Shown here: in pieces, positions 39,201-51,769 of the stretch | Layout of the letters: each line of letters begins with the position of its first letter | Position numbering within the stretch: the stretch's first letter is position 1 | Assembly: GCA_029721515.1 (NCBI GenBank) | Contig: CM056565.1 | Location: 8,806,742 to 8,870,741 of the forward strand | Direction of reading: 5' to 3' | DNA: 64,000 nucleotides | Origin: Synanceia verrucosa | Taxonomy: Eukaryota; Chordata; Actinopteri; Perciformes; Synanceiidae | Program-made: the position numbers and the translations under genes | Notes under the pieces: model-generated | Databases searched by the model: none | What the model was told of the DNA's origin: nothing | What the model saw: the letters and a program-made list of their open reading frames with translations, nothing else

Positions 39201-40983
39201 ACACATATATGTTCAAGTGTTTCAGAGATTTTCTGTAAGAAATAAAACAGATTATAAGTAGATAATAAATAGATTAACAAATGATCTGCAGGGGTGGAAT
39301 GTCTTCATAATTTAAAAAAAAAAAATAAAAAAAAAAATCTCAAAACTATGATGAGCAGATCTAGGAAATTAGGACCAGAGAAGCATACCATGATACCATA
39401 CAAAATACTATTTATAGAATAAAGTCAAAATGTTGAGTTTCATTCTTAACATTTCAGCTCTACTGTTGAAATAGTATATCATCTTACCCCTCATTTGAAA
39501 TATTGAGAATAAAGAAAACATAACAAGAATAAATGTCACACTTTTGAGAGTAAATCAAAGTAACAGCATTGGCACAAAATTTTTACTTTATTCTCAACAT
39601 TTCCACTTTTTTCCTCAGCATCCTGAATACAAAAATTGTCACCTCTCCCTGTTTTCCATTATGCCAGATAAAAAATTTCATCAGCCGAAATAACACTGAA
39701 ATTACAGAATTATTTGGGTAGAACTTAGAAATTGTGTCTGTTTAATTTAATATATTACTGAGGCAGTGCAATGAAACATCATGTTTAATATCTTCATTTT
39801 ATTTTTTCACTCTCAGCGTTTTAAACTAACATGGTAAAATGAAAGTAGTTTTCAACACACGTTTTTTTTCATATTATTTAAACTCATGCTTAAGTTGTTG
39901 TTGAATCTAATGAATACATAATTGTGCTTTAAACAGAACTTGTCAATGAAAACAATATAAATAGCTGGCTGAATAAATGAATTGTGCTGTGGTTCTATTT
40001 TTACAGAGATCAGTACAAACGGTTGTAGGAAGGTGTGGGAGGATCTTCCATGCGAGGAAGATGCTACGTTTGTGGCAGATACGTTATCGATTCTCCTCAA
40101 ATTGAGGCGTTGTGTGTGTATGTGCAGGATTGTGTAAGTATCCGTCCGTTGTGCCTGTGAGAAGGTGTGATGACCTGTGACCTCCAGGCCCACGGGCGCT
40201 TTTTAAAACTCTCAGTAGCTTCCCATCCCTGGGGTTGGCAGCCATGCTCAGCCTCACAGCGCCACAGGAAACCAGTGAGTAAACAAGGGAAGCAATCACG
40301 AATCACAGCTTTCAGCACACAATCCGAAAACACACATTAAAAAAACAGCTTAGACTAACACCATTACATATGCATGTATGCATATTCAGTCAGAGGCAAA
40401 CAATCGCAGCAATGCCTGCAGGGGTTTGTGAGACACGAGAGATACAGATACAGTTTCTCAGTCAGGACACTTCCTGAGAGACACAGTTCACATGATTTCT
40501 CAGGTGACATTGACCTCAAAAAACACCTGTGTCAGAAAACAATTTCTTTGGCATGACCTCATATTTACATGGTGGACTAAAGGACACGCTAAAGCATGTT
40601 TCTAGTAGAAACCCAAAAGACAAGTAAGTATGAACCTGAAAATGAGCAGAATGGCCCAACCTGCTTTGATTGGTCATGTCAACAAGCTCTCTAAACTCTG
40701 CTCCAGATCCACACTAACTAGCTCTGACTGAGAGCCTGCTAAACTAGCCACTAGGCAGGTATTATACAAATGTGTTACTTGGTAACATCACCACATTACA
40801 GGGTAAAATGTGGGAGTTAAGTGTTTCATGCAGTCCAGGAGCAGTGATTTTGATGAGGACTTTGTAACTTTGCAGACCTTTTATGAGCACAGTAACTATA
40901 TAACACACTAAAGCAAAGAGGGAAAAAAACACAATATCCTCCTAAAATGTATAGATGTCTGTCTATATTGAATCTTTCAAAAT

Positions 40984-41324
40984 TAGGGCTGTCAAAGTTA
41001 ACGAGTTAATCCGATTAATCCGCGTTTACCTTTTCATCCAATGCACGTAGCAAATTAATGCTTTAATGATGCTCTTCGGTGGATTGTTTGCCGAATTACA
41101 GGAGAAGCTTGGACAGATTAAAAAAAAAATGATTAATGTAGTTTTACCAGCATGTTTGATCGTTAGTTCCGACTGTGTTGTTAATTTCCCAGATTTTTAA
41201 ATGGAGTTCTGCTTCATGGCCTGCCAGCACGTCTCTTGCAACGCATTTCGGGCAGGTTTACTGTCGCAAAATTAGCGCATTAATGCGATTAATCTGCGTT
41301 AACCTGCTAATTTTGACAGCCCTG
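40984..41324. mobile_element. hAT-like MITE
   Basis: Imperfect inverted repeats start TAGGGCTGTCAAAGTTAACG on the left and CAGGGCTGTCAAAATTAGCA reading in from the right. They continue with related GATTAATC and GCATTAATG motifs. The flanks are TTCAAAAT and TTCAAAAA, an 8-bp duplication with one mismatch. The 341-bp interior has no coding capacity. The AGGGCTGTCAAAATTA end is common in fish hAT-type repeats. Confidence 0.72.
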
Positions 41325-44140
41325 TTCAAAAATATAAACAAAGCTTAAGAAGACCAGACATAAATCTAAAACTAGATTTGATGGATCTCAAGGATGGTTG
41401 ACAAAAATGTAAATTGCTAGAAAGCCTTAAAGCCATTCAAAGCTGAAAAAAACAAGGTGTGCCAGAGCGTCTGCTGGCAGTGAAGTATGAAAGAACAAAT
41501 GCTACATTAACAGGAAACCAGAGTACCTTTTCTTGAAAAAGCTCACTGGTTTGTGCAGATTCTCAGTCAGTATGAGTGAAGCATAGAGAGCCACACCCTG
41601 AATGAATCTTACATCCTTGTGTGCTCCAAGAGATAAACAACACTAATGAAGATGCTCTAAAAGCAAACTGTTCCCCAGAAAAGCTTGTTAGTTGCATTAT
41701 TTCCCAGGGAGAAAAGAAGGAATCTGACAATTTTCATCCAACAAACAAAGGCATTCCCATCAGTGCACCAAAGATGTCCCATCAGCCCCATCATCCATAG
41801 CAAAGAAGTCCTCATTAGCAGTGGGACTCAGCTCGTCACTGTCACCAACTCAGAGACTCCAGGGAGTCTAGTTAGCTTAGGGGAAGACGCCACAGTCCAG
41901 CTCCCGCTCCCCACCCCCATTCAAGCCATCATTACTTAAAGTCCAGCGTTCTGTGCCATGCTCGCATTTTGGGTCATAACAGTTGACCCTGTTGCAGATG
42001 CAAGTGTCAGTCGCCAAAGCAGCGTGAGTAGGTACATGCAAACTCTGACCTGTGTGCGACTAACTCCAGCAGGCCAGCCAGATGTCTCAATCAAACTGTT
42101 CCCTGTGGGGCTGCTGCACACACCAGTGATGGGATTAGGCTGTGTTCTGCTGGTCTCTAAGCCCCTCTTGTACTTACTCCTCCAGCGATAACACATACAA
42201 GTGGGTTTATAAAAGGTAGAATAAGCCCCAGGGGGTCTCGGTCACTTATTGCTAAAGTAATTAGCCTAGATATTAGCTTAGCTAGTGCAGATATTATGAA
42301 GATATTAATCCCATCAGTCCCTTTCAGATCCTGTACTCAATCTGAAAGCACAGTTGAGACAACCGTCGTAACAAAGAGTAACAGGATGAGCTATACTTTT
42401 ATTTTCCCATGGTTCTATTCATTAGACAGTGTTTACAGACCGTCAAACATGGCAGGTAGAACAGTGAGGCGAGCAACGGCGTCACTCTAGGGATGCATAA
42501 TTTGGACCTGTGGGATGAAAGGGGACAAAGCCATCTCGACAGAAGCATATGCTTTTAATGGCCATCTTTTAGATTATTATACATCATCCAATTACCGTCG
42601 GTAGATTTATTATGCAAAGATTAAACACTCAGTGAAGGGGAGGTTCTGTGGTTTCCCCTCTGAGTCAATGAAGTCACTTAATATCACAGCTTTAAGAGCT
42701 CAGTGTTTGAATGATAGACCACTGCATGTTTTTATGCTACATCTCAAGACACCATACAAGTGCATGAGGTGCTGTGTTAATTCTTAATTCTGTTTGCAAT
42801 TTGTTACTCACCGATCATTTTCAAGGACAGACATGTAAGTCTGGCAGCCGTCCCACATATATAATGTCAGAAACTGGGTTAGTCAGGTGTGCATTTTAAT
42901 GTAAATTAACATAGTCACATCATGCTGAAGGACCAGAACTTTCCTAAAAAGAACAGAACAGCACAAATCTCCCCTTGAAACACTTAGGATTTGCGTGGTT
43001 ACCAAGTGTGTCACTTCCTGGAAAATTGGTGTCATATACATTTTGTAGTGCTCTTAATGTGGACAGGCAAGCCTTAGTACTTTTCAGAGTCTCCGCTGAA
43101 ATTGAAGAAAACATTTGGTTAACGGCTGTATTGCAGCCACATGTTGACACTGTGCAGCTTCTGCCTCAGAACCTTTGGTGCATTACGTTTGGAAAATGTG
43201 ACAGAAATAACACTCATATAATATATTGACTGTAAAGACTGGTGTCGCACCCAAGAAGGACAAATACCTCTGCCTCTAACACTGTCAAAGAAAGGAAGTC
43301 CAGCACTAAATAAAGCCCATCAGTCAAACACTCAGACACTTATGAAAGCCCTGGTGCTGAAAATATATTGTTCTTTTTTCAGTCTGTGGCCACTGCTAAT
43401 GTTACTGACAGCTGTCTTTGTCTTGCAGAGTGAACAAGACTGGCGCCAGGAGGGAATTTTAGACTCCGAAAATTTCTAAAAATGTTATAATTCTTACGTG
43501 CCTTTGCCTGCGGTTTCTGAGATGTGTGGAAATTTTGTTTAATTACTGGTGAATATCATCACAAAAATTAGAGTCTCATATGTTTTGTTTGCTTCCTACT
43601 TCAGGCTGTGGACTAAAATCCCCAGGAGCTTAAAGGTAAAAATCTAATTAACATTGGAGAGATTAAGACATTACTCTCTATTCAATGTGCAGTCTTACAT
43701 AGCCTTAACTCCTCCTTTACAGCCCCTCATCCAGGCACAATCAGCTCACGCTCCATAGCAGGAAGGCACAAATATATAATATCTGGACTGAAGCTACCAA
43801 CTATTAGTCTATGTGACACTACTGTTACTATATTATGCATAAGATTATAGAGTGCATTGGAAGGAGATGATGCTCTTTCGATACACCTGACGAGGACACA
43901 GCGGGTAATATGAGCTGTGATCATGGCCAAAGAAAAATGCATTTGAACCATTAAGACCTACAGTGTTAAGTAAGCATATTGTCAGCACTCCAACAAAAAC
44001 TTTTCTTTTGCTGATGTGCACCCTCATCCCCGACCTCCACCTGCAATATCAGTGTTATAATATCAATGTTATGCTTGGTCATTTTCCCAGAATGAACCTT
44101 GGCCCTCCAATAGAAACACAGCAACCACACAACACACAGT

Positions 44141-44160
44141 GTATATATGTATATGTATAT

Positions 44161-44210
<50 letters not shown>
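44141..44210. repeat. (AT)n / (ATGT)n microsatellite
   Basis: About 70 bp of alternating AT with a few ATGT units. It lies about 950 bp past the donor of the alternative robo1 first exon and could form cruciforms. Confidence 0.97.
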
Positions 44211-44213
<3 letters not shown>

Positions 44214-45162
44214 AAATGCTTTTTTCTCTGTCTCAGTGTGATGGTGTTTGACAATTTCCCATCATACATGCTGGGGAGGATAAAATTATCCCAAGTAAAA
44301 TAAAAATAGGCTACCAGAGCACAGAAACACAAAGATCTAGAAGGGAATCTACCACAGTCAGGAGTGCATCTAACAAATATTTTCATTAATCTGTTGATGT
44401 TTTCTGAATTTATCTATTGATTATTTGTTATTTAAAATGTGAAATAAATGTTAATAAGTCCAAGATGATGTCCTCAAATGTCTTGTTTTGCCCATGGCTC
44501 TTAGATATTTAGGAGGAGTAAATAAACCATTAAATATTCACAAGAAGCTGGAGTTTTTTTCTGAAACCTTATTCAAACCTTTGATGGTGATTAATCTAAC
44601 AGTTGGCAGCTATATTGATTAACCACTGCAGCCAGTGCATCCACTAGAAGCAACTCATCCTCACTGGTCTGACTGGTGCAAAGTGAAGTCTCTCCTCCTC
44701 ATTAACCTGCAACTCATGTAATGTATGCACCAACTGAGCCCTGAGGATGGTAACCTACTATGTCCTTATCTTTTGACTACTTGCATGCATTTGGGCAGAC
44801 CATTAATTACTATCCTCAGCATTCTCTCACATTTTCCTCTCTTTGGACACATAACTGTGACAATTAACACCACACCGGTGTGATAACAAGGGCTGCTTGT
44901 GTTTCCATGGGCTGCAGCAGAGCATACACATAACTGGGTCACTTTCAGCAGTCGGGCAGCACGCAGCATCATGGGTCAGAAGGGCAACATAGAGACACGG
45001 CTGCTGGCCACACAGTGGAAAGATGACCGAAATACCCGCAGGGTGCCATGACGGACAAATCCCCCTCACTTCTCTCTATTAGGCTATTTAAATCTATATA
45101 TGTAAACACACGTGCAGCATTGGACATTATTTTGAAACTTTCCATAAGGAAAGAGGTCCTAC

Positions 45163-45223
45163 CTGAACAAAACTGCAGAAATGCCAGTAGACAGTAAATC
45201 CCCGTCAGACAGACAGGCATCAT
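45163..45223 (-). CDS. robo1: robo1 alternative first coding exon (DUTT1-like short isoform)
   Basis: On the minus strand an ATGATG at 45223-45218 opens a 20-codon signal peptide, MMPVCLTGIYCLLAFLQFCS. It is followed by a phase-1 donor, TTCAG|GTAGGA, at 45162. Splicing to the Ig1 exon at 25519 gives ...FCSG|SRLRQ. The short human ROBO1 isoform (DUTT1) has the same arrangement: a roughly 20-residue leader ending CSG directly before SRLRQ, with the acidic linker exon omitted. Signal-peptide chemistry, splice phase, position between exon 2 and the Ig1 exon, and the CpG-rich 5' flank all agree. No acceptor is needed if this is a true first exon. I see no competing gene on either strand here. Which of the two adjacent ATGs is used cannot be decided. 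Confidence 0.82.
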
Positions 45224-45760
45224 TCAGGAGCAGCTGGAAATCCAGTCAGAGTGCGCTTTTTGCTTGTCTATTTCATCTAAATCACAACTTCTGCCGCAGA
45301 GCCGACGATAGAGAAGAGTTCCTGAACTCCGCAGTGATCCAGATAAATACTGCTCACAAGTTAGGATCAGTCGGAGGCATCGCTGCGCGTTACCGGAGTA
45401 GTAATCCACTTAAAGGCGCTCGGATCGTCCCCGAAGTGCTCGCTTCCAAATGCCGATAACTTGGCGGAATTTATCTGCGATCAGATATATGCGCTATTAG
45501 TGAAGACTTCGGGAGGAAAGCTTTCCTGCGTCAAACTGGAGCAATGATCCAAACGAGGAGCGCCCAGTTGCAGCCAGTTGACTTTAAATGTTTTTTTTAA
45601 ATATGTGGGGTTTTTTTGACACCGGGTTTCGTGGGACTGGCGCTGGTTTGGATGAGTGCGCCGTGCGTCTCTGCGCGCATGAGTGCTGGGTTTGGTTTTC
45701 CTCTCCTAACCAGTCAGGAGAGGAGATTCCTGCGAGTCAGGCACCATTTAACCGCATAAG
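45224..45760 (-). promoter_or_regulatory. robo1: CpG-rich 5' flank and likely internal promoter of the robo1 short isoform
   Basis: This stretch lies just upstream of the alternative ATG on the minus strand. It is clearly richer in CpG than the surrounding intron: by eye about 30 CpGs in roughly 550 bp, against almost none in most neighbouring kilobases. It should contain the 5' UTR and core promoter of the DUTT1-like transcript. A TATA-like string, TATTTAAAA on the minus strand, lies at 45597-45605 and would put a start site near 45570. That placement is a guess. The promoter call is inferred from composition and from the adjacent first exon, not from any recognised factor site. Confidence 0.6.
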
Positions 45761-48700
45761 GATACTGTACACTCACAACACGAGGCTCAACTTGCATCAA
45801 GGCACGTCCCCTTATGACAATAAAAAAAAAAAATCCAGGATAAAAAACACACCCAAATCGCTGCAAACTGTGGAACATGGAGTTTAAATATTTAAAAAGG
45901 AGATGATCAAGTCACATAAATCCAGCTGTTCCTCTCTTATTGGAAGGCAGTATGCTGCAGAATCCAAATGGCTGCACCAATCAAACGCACTGTTTTAAGT
46001 GTCCATCATTATAATGTTCAGAAGAGCCTTTATGAACATGAATTCCCAAACCAAAAAGTGTACTTAATATTTTACAGTGTGTCTACTTTTGAAAGGGAAC
46101 ACCATTTGACCTTGATGAATGATTTATACAATTTTTATCCTCCCCATCAAGACAGAAGGACGTGCACTTTCACTGTGTCCTTATTAAAACCTAAAAGGGA
46201 CCAGGCTGCATTTATGAGGAAAAAATACTGTATTCCTATAATGAGCCAGTAAAACATGCCTTCCTCGACACTCAGCAGCATTGTGCTTCTTCTGTCCATG
46301 ACATAAATCGATGCCACCCTCTGACCTCTCAGCACACCTCTGGGAAATTAAATGACACTTGAAGAGCAGTAGAAATGTGTTGCTGATATCAAACATGCTG
46401 AGGTAATAATCACATAACCTAAGTGACATTCTACTTAAATGACACACTAATATTGAATTAAAGTAAGATTAATCCCTTTGTATAGTTAATAAACTGTAGT
46501 TCCAGTTCATGGCTGGCCTGCTGAACCTCAGAAATGTCTTGTGTTCTTGTCTTGTTTGTTGTATAAGGAGGTCAGCACTCCCTCTGCTGGCTGCAAAGCT
46601 GCAGCACAGTCTGAGCTTCAAAGATTAATTATGAAATATTGAAAATCAGGGTAAAAACTGCATGCTCAGATTTTCAAATCCCCAGGCAGCATGACACTAC
46701 AAAAATACAGAGGTACATCTACAAAAAGGCACAAACTAAAATAAAAATAATTCACAGCTCCAACCAGAATTAAAAACAGGAAAAAAGAGACGATAATTAT
46801 GTATTTCAGACAAACCTTCAATCGCTCCATCTTGCTAACAGTGATGCTTCTGATCTTATGTTTAAGTTACATTTAGACAGAGCAGAGGAATGCTCTGCCC
46901 TCCCAGTCCATGTCCTCGCCTCAAATCCTTTAATTGCCTATCGTGGAGCACTGCCGAACAGAGCCGGCTGCAAACTAGGCTGAGCCATCACAACAACCAG
47001 TAAACAGCCAGTAAAATATAGGAAATTACAGTCTCACCACAAACACATTTCTGCCTTCATGAAGCATGCACTCTATTGTCTTTTTTCATTCAATAACACC
47101 TTCCACTCTCCTTTCTTTGCTTTCTTGCACATTCTTTTCTCCACCAGTGCCAGATTTAACATTTACAGCAACACAATAGCACAATAGCAAATATATATGC
47201 ACACACACTTCTATATTTTCTGCCATTATTTCCCCTGTTATAGAGGTCTTTATTCTTTTCTGCACATTGCCATTGTGATTATTTTTCCCCCATTATGACT
47301 CTCTGGCTGCTAAGACTGAATGACTGCATGGGTACCATAGTACTGTAAGGATAATATGGTCTTGGTCTTAGTCTATACATGACTATTTTATAACAGGTAC
47401 ATCTGTCCTCTAATCACAGTAGGGCTAAAGCACAAATAATGAGAGGACGTGGTGTCAAACCACAGTTGTAGTGTGCACACAGCTGAACGCAGGGTTTCGT
47501 GGGTTCTTTAACACATTTTACAATTGGTCAAAATCCAAAGCATCTCTCCAACCAATATTTCCAGGAACAGATGGTGAAAAAAAGGACACAAAGACGTGCA
47601 TGTCTTCATAGCAACATGCAGCACATGAAATGGCGAGGGTTTCAAGGAGACAGCGCCAAGTACTGAGACCTATTTTCATTTATTTCACTCCAATGTAGCT
47701 CTCCCAGTTGGTTCTGTGCCAGGAGAGAAAATATCTCCAAAAAGCACAAAGCCAAATCCCCAAAAATATTTATGAAGGAATAAATAATTTGGAAGCTCAA
47801 CAGACCAACAAACTTGGCCTCAGTGAGTCCTCAATTAGTCACGGTTTTGTCCATGAAAAAATACAGACTATACCTGAGGTAAATACTGATTTTAATTACA
47901 TGACCATGAGCTCAGTGGATATTTGTGCATGTAACACAACACTGTTACTTCTACTACATTATTTTCCTCCACTCTAGCTTTTATTTCCCACTCTCCTTAT
48001 TTCCTATTATCCATGACAGCTCTTTCATTTTCCTCCACTCGTTTATATCTTTGCATATTCGTCAGTTGCGCCTCTCACTGCACGTCACTATAGCCGCTCA
48101 GGGTCATTCAAATTGTTGAAGCAAAATAAGAGACAGCCTTCTCGTCGTTCATCAAACAGTAAGAAAAGCTGATGCAATATAGCAGTGCATCTGCCCTCCT
48201 CAATCTCCCTGCAAATTGGCAAACCAGCAGCTACCAGGACGGTCTCATCAGTCGTTAAGACTTGGACATCCTTTCAAGTTCTCACAATCTCACTGTCATC
48301 TTTTTTCCCTGCTGGGCCACAAAGATTTTAGGTATGAAAAAAAGAAAAACTGGCTTCTTATCTTGAGAGGAGGCAACAGAGAGATAAAGAATCCCTCTTT
48401 CAGCCATTAGCTCCACATATCAGATTGAAGCCAGTAAGAGCTCCAATTTAGATTCCTCAAAAGAAACAGAAAAAAAAAATCACTCTGTTATGCTGCCCGT
48501 TAAAGATAAAAGGCCAAAAAACATAATTATTTTAGCATCTCATTTTCTTCCTCTACTTCCTGTTAACTTAAATTTGCTCCAGGCGTCACAAAGTCTCATT
48601 TTGTTACCCATAGAGGCCATATGGGAGAGAACTTCTGAATGGTTTAGCTTTGTTCTATCTCAGCACATCAAGTCAGAGCCCTCGCCATAAAATGTCAAAG

Positions 48701-49003
48701 CAAAGGAAGAGAGGGGATTGAACTGTGTTGGCTTTGGACACACAGCACTCGAGGTCTGCAGCTGCTGAACTGGCATTAAGTGGTATTAAGAGTCTTTGTC
48801 AGCGAAAGGAAACACAGTCCTCTTCCTGGGAATTGGGTTCAATGTTATATCTTTCAAAGGACAAATACAGAATCAGCACAATCTGGAGCACCACTTCACT
48901 GACTGCTGGTTTTGTCGAGGCTTATTTCAGACATTTCGTTCGAAATCCTTCACAAGATAAGACCGGGAACTGCACAAATCACATTTAGCTCTTGATAGCA
49001 TAC

Positions 49004-49096
49004 CTTTGTATCCAAGGCTGTTGTCTTGTTCAGATGCTGGCTCAGGTGCAGGTGTTTGGGTGATGATCTCACGGTTCCCTCTGTAGTTATCCGTAT
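49004..49096 (-). CDS. robo1: robo1 exon 2, acidic linker before Ig1
   Basis: This 93-bp exon encodes 31 residues between the signal peptide and Ig1. Read on the minus strand it gives DTDNYRGNREIITQ, then a Pro/Glu-rich stretch, and ends EQDNSLGYK|G. Mammalian ROBO1 has an equivalent segment with an RGN motif and the ending DNSLGYTG just before SRLRQ. ROBO2 lacks it. This is the main reason for calling the gene robo1. The acceptor is ACAG at 49097-49100. The donor is AAAG|GTATGC at 49003. Both ends are phase 1, so the exon joins in frame to the exons at 51461 and 25519. It could be skipped without breaking the frame. The segment is predicted to be extracellular, flexible and without cysteines. 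Confidence 0.9.
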
Positions 49097-51460
49097 CTGT
49101 TGGCATGAGGACAATGTCAGTGATACTCTTAAATAGAGAATGCATATGTATGCTACTAGTTTTGTTTTCCTGGCCTGAATTTAAATATACAGCATGCAGC
49201 ATTTTGGGGGATCAATTAGCAGAATTGGAATATAAAATTCAGTGCTATTATTTAATTTGTGTATAACTAAGCACTGTTTTGTACTCATTATCTTAGAATG
49301 AGCGTCTTATATCTATATATCCACCATAGTCCACCACGTTTCTACAAACCAAGCATCGGCTCGAGCCTTTTTTCACCGTAGTTCTCTGGCATAAGTGTGA
49401 ATTTGTGGTAACGCAAGCCGTGAGTGGAAAACTGTGCACTTCCGTTGCTCCTAAAGTCGTGTTATTATGGTAAGGATGGATGGTTTAGCTCAAGTTACCA
49501 CAGTCTTGGAAAGGCAGGAGTGAGCGGAGGTGTATTGGAGTTGGTCTGCAACCACACCACTGGCTGCCAAAACTTACACACTGTCCTTTGAACCATGAAC
49601 AGGAAAGTCAATGAATTTCACTGATGGATCAATGCTGCGGAACGGCGAAAGGGTCACGCTGAAGGGGCATTTAGTTACAGGCCTACTAGAGTATAAATCT
49701 ACGATACTTGGGTTCACATTATTTTTTTTTAATATTAATTACCTGCATTTAAAGCAAATGATATAAGGATTTTAGGATTTTTCTTCATCATTTTATTTAT
49801 TTATTCTTAGCTTATTAGTTCACTATTGAGGGAGTAGTGGATTAGAATAAAAAAAAACAACAATGGATCCATTTCCTTCAAGAACACACTTTCATTTCAT
49901 TTTATATGGACAAAATGAAGCATCCCTATGGATCCCTAAGGAACACTGGTGGAACATTGCATTTTGCTGTTAAAAAAATACTTTATGATGACTCACTAAG
50001 CTGTTTGTGTTTGTTTTAAATATCCATGAAGGTAAAGAGATATTGCCCATACCACAAAATGAATACATGTTTCTCTGGAAGCACGCTAGAGGAGCGCCAA
50101 CACCATTGAGGTGTGTGATCAGCTTTAATCATGCATGAACACATTAGTGTCTTAGAAGAAGAATGTGATGCATTTCTGTATAAGCGTAAACTAAACCTAC
50201 CTTTCACTTACACGCCGTAGAAATATAGAGACAGACTACTGAAAGCAACCAATACACATCTGGTATAATTTAGAGTACTCAAATCATCATATCATTGTGA
50301 ACACAATGTGAATTACGCACCCATTCAATACCCATTCAGTCAAATGATTTACATTACCATGTTTTATACACTGGCTGAGTGAGTGGCTGTGGCTTATGGC
50401 CATGGCTGTTATTTAAAAATAAACCACTAGAGGGAGGCACTACTTCATCACATTTGGATTAAAAGCAGCTGAACTGCAACAAAGGTATCTAACTTTTCTG
50501 TTTTTGTCATGCTGGAGGGCAAATTGAAAAGTCATACAGAACTATTAAATAATAACTGCACTGTGTTTATTTCACAATTGTCCTACTCATATACTCAATC
50601 TTGAGTCTTGATGTTCAGTGCAATGTCCCAACTTTCAGTAAGATTTGGACTGTCTATCGGAAAGTCAGTAAATTAGCAGAAAAACAAAAATGATACTGTG
50701 TACTGTTAATCATCTTGAGACAGACGACCCATATAGATAACACCTGGCTTTTATTTACCTCATCATCATCATCATCATCATGTGTCTCATCAATATCATC
50801 ATGGACATTACAGTCAAACTGAAATTGATTTTATAGAATAAATAAAGGAAAAATTAGTACACTTAATTCAGAGCAAAAAAAGGAAGTTGTGTGCGGATGC
50901 CCTGCTTTGTGGATATTTCACACAAAAAAATAAAAAAGACATATTGAAAGGTTTGTTCCATTTTCAGCCACACAAAGGCAGTGTAATTACATCCACAAGG
51001 TGCTGACATTCAGCTGTTAAAATTACATAAAATATTTTCTCTCATCCACACAGGCCCAAAGCTGGCGTGTGAGTGGCACCTTGCAAAATGTCTCCATTAT
51101 ATCTTTTAACCAGGTGTTCAGAATGGCTGCCATAATACCAGTAAGGGAGAGCATTGTCTATTTAAGAATATCCTTTTCCTCTTCATGGGAATGGCCATTT
51201 ATATGTTGTCTGGAAATTAATTCCCTAAAACCATGACTGCTTTTTCAATAGTCAGCAGTGTGTTTGTAAGTGAACACCAAGCTAGTCTATTTGAGTTCAT
51301 GCAATTCTTGAATTCTTGTACTGCAGGTTTCAATTTGCATCAATGATTAAGGCCCAAAGACCCATCATAAAAGAACATTAAATTAATACAGCAACACAAG
51401 TGAAAGAATAACAGTGGCATTGTTGTGTCATATGTGTCTGGCCACTGAAGAGATACTCAC
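49097..51460 (-). other. robo1: robo1 intron between signal-peptide exon and linker exon
   Basis: This 2364-bp phase-1 intron has donor CATCAG|GTGAGT and acceptor CCAACAG. A short (CAT)n run lies at 50760-50781. No other feature is seen. Confidence 0.8.
50760..50781. repeat. (CAT)n microsatellite
   Basis: Seven CAT trinucleotides, followed by further degenerate ATCAT units. Confidence 0.95.
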
Positions 51461-51595
51461 CTGATGAAATGTCCACAGCATGGCCTTGCTGCAGCTGGTC
51501 AACACATAGAAAGCTGATGAGAAGGAATGTGATGGGTGACTGTACAGCCAGCATGGTCCCCAACGGCCTGACGTGCCTTTAAGGCCTTAAAAAAC
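51461..51595 (-). CDS. robo1: robo1 first coding exon of the long isoform (5'UTR plus signal peptide)
   Basis: The exon holds about 41 nt of 5' UTR and 94 nt of coding sequence. The ATG is at 51554-51552 in a good context (GACCATGC). A reading frame extends a little upstream, but only through TTG at 51563, so the ATG is the better start. The first 31 residues begin MLAVQSPITFLLISFLCVDQ, a typical signal peptide with an uncharged hydrophobic core of about 10-12 residues. They end HAVDISS. The donor is CATCAG|GTGAGT at 51460, phase 1, and completes an Asp codon with exon 2. A pyrimidine-rich acceptor (TTTCTCTTGTTTCCAG) precedes the exon at 51596. Transcription therefore starts further upstream, in one or more non-coding exons. 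The signal peptide itself is not expected to be conserved at residue level. Confidence 0.85.
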
Positions 51596-51769
51596 CTGGA
51601 AACAAGAGAAAGATAAAACTTTATACTTTATTACATCACAAATGTGAGCTGGATTTGAGATCCAACGTTAGTCAGGTAGCATCATTCTTTGCTTTTATTA
51701 TGGTTTGATGCTTTTATTAATTTGATTTTTTTAAGACACACTAAAGCTACTATCAGGAACTTTTCATTT

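Larger units (their letters stand above)
25520..49003 (-). other. robo1: robo1 intron between linker exon and Ig1 exon (23.5 kb)
   Basis: This intron separates the linker exon from the Ig1 exon. It contains the alternative first exon and CpG-rich flank near 45.2-45.8 kb. It also carries the hAT-like element at 28114, a short V-SINE-like copy at 33534, a TTAA-flanked MITE at 35767, a second MITE at 40984 and several microsatellites. Outside these I see no gene. The gaps 29170-33520, 36240-40975 and 45760-49000 hold only unique AT-rich sequence with short chance reading frames. Confidence 0.85.

Noticed and set aside
39852..40193. Minus-strand frame of 113 codons
   Set aside because: No recognised motif, no splice context and mixed composition; treated as chance.
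51555..51563. An upstream start for the robo1 signal peptide
   Set aside because: The codon at 51563-51561 is TTG. The first ATG is at 51554-51552, in a good context.
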